Shown one piece after another: positions 61,749 through 64,000 of a stretch of 64,000 nucleotides of DNA (the first letter of the stretch is position 1; the number at the start of each line of letters is the position of its first letter). This DNA comes from Bacteroides sp. 51. Lineage in GTDB: Bacteria; Bacteroidota; Bacteroidia; Bacteroidales; Bacteroidaceae. The notes below the pieces were generated by a model. That model did not search any database and was not told where the DNA came from. It was given only the letters and a program-made list of their open reading frames with translations. The stretch covers positions 62,001-126,000 of the forward strand of contig NZ_QVMI01000002.1 of NCBI RefSeq assembly GCF_010500965.1, in the 5' to 3' direction. The translations under genes and the position numbers were made by a program.

Positions 61749-63926
61749 ATGAAAGTAGAAGAACTAAAAGAAATCAGGCTTGAAACGGATAAATACGTCT
61801 TGGATAGCTTTGTTGATAAAGGTTTAGTCAAAGGCGGACATTCGGCATTGCCAGATATTGATGTCGACTATGCCTCTAACCGGCGACAGGAGATTAAGGA
61901 ATATCTGGAGTGTCGCTACAATGTAAATGGAAAACAGCGGGTATTCTCTGCCGGAACATTTACCACACTTAAACTAAAAGCGGTGCTCAAAGATGTGGCC
62001 CGGGTACACAGGATACCAGTACAATTGGTAAACTATATCACAGCCATCTTCGAAAATGATAATATGACCTGGACGGATTTATTTAGGTTGGCTGCTGTCA
62101 ATCCCAAGGTACAACGGTTTATTCAAGAGTACCCACAGTTGATCGAAGATATACGCCCACTTATGGGACAGCCCCGTTCTGCTTCTGTGCATGCTTCCGC
62201 TATCATTGTTACTCCTGACACAAAGGATGAGGAGGAAGCCGAATGCTTTGATTTTTTGCCTATTAAAAAAGTTGACGGTCTACTGGTAAGTGAGTTTGAT
62301 GGCTATGCAGTGGATGAAATCGGACTATTGAAAGAGGATGTGTTGGCCACTAAGGAACTAAGTAAATTAGGGGCAATCATCTGTATCGTCAATGAAATGT
62401 ATCATAAGAACCTGAGCATTGAACATATTATCAGAGATGAGCTGGATGATGAGAAAACCTATGAACTCCTCTCGGAGGGGCATACTCAAAATGTATTTCA
62501 GTTTGCCAGTTCTGGTATTACCCGGTTTATTACAGAGGTCCATCCTGACTGTATTGAAGATTTGATCGCCATTAATGCACTTTATCGTCCCGCTACATTA
62601 GAAATCGGAGCCACTGATGAATACGTACGCTGCAAGCGAGGTGAGGTGCGCCCTACTTATAACTATGGAACCTACGAAGCGACAAAGAATACGTATGGTA
62701 TTATGACATATCAAGAACAGTTTATGTCTATCGCACATACATTGGGAGGATTTAGTTTAGGAAAAACTGACCACTTACGAAAAGCGATTGGTAAGAAAAA
62801 AGCAGACCTGATGGCTACCTTGAAAGAGGATTTTATAGAAGGTGCAATAAAAAATGGATGTCCAAAGACCGAAGCACAAGAAATCTGGCATAAGATTGAA
62901 GTGGCCGGAAAATATTCTTTTAACCGGTCCCATGCTGCAGCATATGCATTAACAGCTTACTGCGGGGCTTGGCTGAAAGCCAATTTCCCCTCTGCGTTTT
63001 ACACAGTTGCACTGCAATGGGGGGATGATAAAGAAATTCCATCCATTATGTCGGAAATGGAAGAATGTAGCCAAGCAAAGATTGTACCACCGGATATCAA
63101 TGTATCAGAGAAAGAGTTCTATACCGATTATGAAACAGACCGTATTTTCTGGTCACTGACAAGAATAAAGATGGTGGGTAGTAAAACGGTGGAATATATT
63201 CTTGGCGAAAGAACAAAAAATGGACATTTTGTCTCGATAGAAAATTTCATTCACCGGATTTTTAAGTATAAACTAAAGAAATATCAGTATTGGGATGATC
63301 CTGATAGTGCGGAAGAAGAGACCCGGACTCCTGTAAATGCACGACATGTACGACATTTGATACTGGCTGGCTGCTTTGATCAGGTCGAAAAGGTAAAAAC
63401 GGTAACAGACAGGTACCATATTCTTCAGAAAGCCGCACAAGCCCTTGGATTTGAACTTTCTGAAAAGGATTACCCTCCCGGACTGATAGAGCAACACTAT
63501 TTCTGGTCCATGCAACAAATAGCCGTTTCAGGTATCGGGCAGATAGATTATAAACGTATTTATGACGGTTCGCAAGCCAAGAAAGACCAGAAATGCAAGG
63601 TTTCTTATATCAATTTAAAAGATTTACAGGATTACAACAGCGAAGGAAAAAGAGTAGCTGTCTGTGCTACTGTCCTGAGTGTAGATGAACTTTCGTATAG
63701 AGATAAAGTGACTGGTGAGAAGAAGAACTTTGCCAAGATAAAGCTACAACAGAATCTGGATATCACCGAATTGGTCTGCTGGAGTGATTTCTATGTGGAG
63801 AATAAGAAGCAGATAGATGCTCTTAAAGACAAGATTGTAATTGTATCCGCTGTTGTAAAATATAGCGATTACTCAGGAACCAACAATCTTAATACCTATA
63901 AAACTTCTAAACTATATACAGTATAA
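61749..63926 (+). CDS. DnaE polymerase, C-terminal half (palm, fingers, OB) with intein-like start (725 aa)
   Basis: The conserved sequence resumes at Ser32 (SALPDIDVDYASNRRQEIKE), i.e. at the catalytic Asp pair. It continues through the fingers and the typical GVMTYQEQ, DHLRKAIGKK and FNRSHAAAYAL blocks to an OB-fold at about 660-725. The 31 residues before Ser32 (EELKEIRLETDKYVLDSFVD, KGLVKGGH) resemble a C-intein (E-E-L....L-D..V....H) but end in His, not Asn. If the two halves were spliced, PER would be joined to SALPDIDVDY with exactly the spacing of unsplit DnaE. Six bases separate the ORFs. Confidence 0.75.
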   Translation: MKVEELKEIRLETDKYVLDSFVDKGLVKGGHSALPDIDVDYASNRRQEIKEYLECRYNVNGKQRVFSAGTFTTLKLKAVLKDVARVHRIPVQLVNYITAIFENDNMTWTDLFRLAAVNPKVQRFIQEYPQLIEDIRPLMGQPRSASVHASAIIVTPDTKDEEEAECFDFLPIKKVDGLLVSEFDGYAVDEIGLLKEDVLATKELSKLGAIICIVNEMYHKNLSIEHIIRDELDDEKTYELLSEGHTQNVFQFASSGITRFITEVHPDCIEDLIAINALYRPATLEIGATDEYVRCKRGEVRPTYNYGTYEATKNTYGIMTYQEQFMSIAHTLGGFSLGKTDHLRKAIGKKKADLMATLKEDFIEGAIKNGCPKTEAQEIWHKIEVAGKYSFNRSHAAAYALTAYCGAWLKANFPSAFYTVALQWGDDKEIPSIMSEMEECSQAKIVPPDINVSEKEFYTDYETDRIFWSLTRIKMVGSKTVEYILGERTKNGHFVSIENFIHRIFKYKLKKYQYWDDPDSAEEETRTPVNARHVRHLILAGCFDQVEKVKTVTDRYHILQKAAQALGFELSEKDYPPGLIEQHYFWSMQQIAVSGIGQIDYKRIYDGSQAKKDQKCKVSYINLKDLQDYNSEGKRVAVCATVLSVDELSYRDKVTGEKKNFAKIKLQQNLDITELVCWSDFYVENKKQIDALKDKIVIVSAVVKYSDYSGTNNLNTYKTSKLYTV

Positions 63927-63930
63927 CGTG

Positions 63931-64000
63931 ATGAAACAAACAAATGAAATTAAGGTATTCACCGGGGTTGGTCTTGACTTCGAAACAGGAGGATTAGACT
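63931..64000 (+). CDS. DnaQ-like 3'-5' exonuclease, N-terminus (partial)
   Basis: The open frame begins MKQTNEIKVFTGVGLDFETG and reaches the window edge at GLD. The FxGxGLDFETGGLD pattern is motif I of DEDDh exonucleases (D-x-E). Next to a DnaE polymerase it is most likely the proofreading epsilon-like subunit. The rest lies outside. Confidence 0.6.
   Translation, partial: MKQTNEIKVFTGVGLDFETGGLD

Overview
The window is most of the late and replication region of a large contractile-tailed phage or prophage of a Bacteroidales host. The host call rests on TAnnTTTG/TTTG-type promoters, starts without Shine-Dalgarno sequences, a TonB receptor with a carboxypeptidase-regulatory-like N-terminus, and phage families typical of gut Bacteroidetes. 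The phage call rests on a continuous head, tail, baseplate and fibre gene order followed by a phage replisome. No terminase is visible, so the genome continues beyond the window.

Layout. 1-3006 (minus strand): a small regulatory block with a KilA-N/KilAC antirepressor, a cysteine-cluster protein and small proteins. 3290-9591: head genes, namely DUF935-type portal, MuF-like minor head protein, gpG-like and tail-completion-like proteins, ClpP-like prohead protease with scaffold tail, and major capsid. 9595-11402: tail sheath and tube. 11403-26179: an accessory interval wedged between the tube gene and the tail assembly chaperone. 26180-30656: chaperone (with a -1 frameshift extension) and tape measure. 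30782-50173: hub, spike, a 2,626-residue fibre, baseplate wedge proteins and a second fibre. 50185-64000: two small overlapping genes, a gp32-like SSB, SbcD/SbcC-like (gp47/gp46) nuclease, RuvC-like resolvase, sigma factor, helicase, primase, a DnaE polymerase split into two ORFs, and the start of a DnaQ-like proofreading exonuclease.

The accessory interval has two parts. The first is a 7.3-kb element with 91-bp inverted repeats (85/91 identical). It holds three adjacent tyrosine recombinases (a recombinase-in-trio, or RIT, element) and a metal-uptake/efflux-like cargo: a Cys-rich secreted protein, a TonB receptor and a CDF-like transporter. The second is a defence-like cluster: MBL-fold protein, HExxH protein, a broken caspase-like gene, a SEFIR/TIR protein and two DUF262 (GmrSD-like) proteins. 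Inside it lie a decayed second copy of the tail chaperone gene and two sequences resembling the 3' end of the tail tube gene. These suggest repeated insertion at the tube 3' end, or a merger of two phage cargo loci.

The most notable structural observations are: a probable -1 programmed frameshift fusing portal to the MuF-like protein (slippery A AAT TTT plus a perfect 11-bp stem-loop); a -1 frameshift in the tail chaperone (A AAT TTA); and a dnaE gene split exactly at the catalytic PDIDVDY motif, with intein-like sequence on both halves. All functional calls are from reading the sequence; no database search was run.
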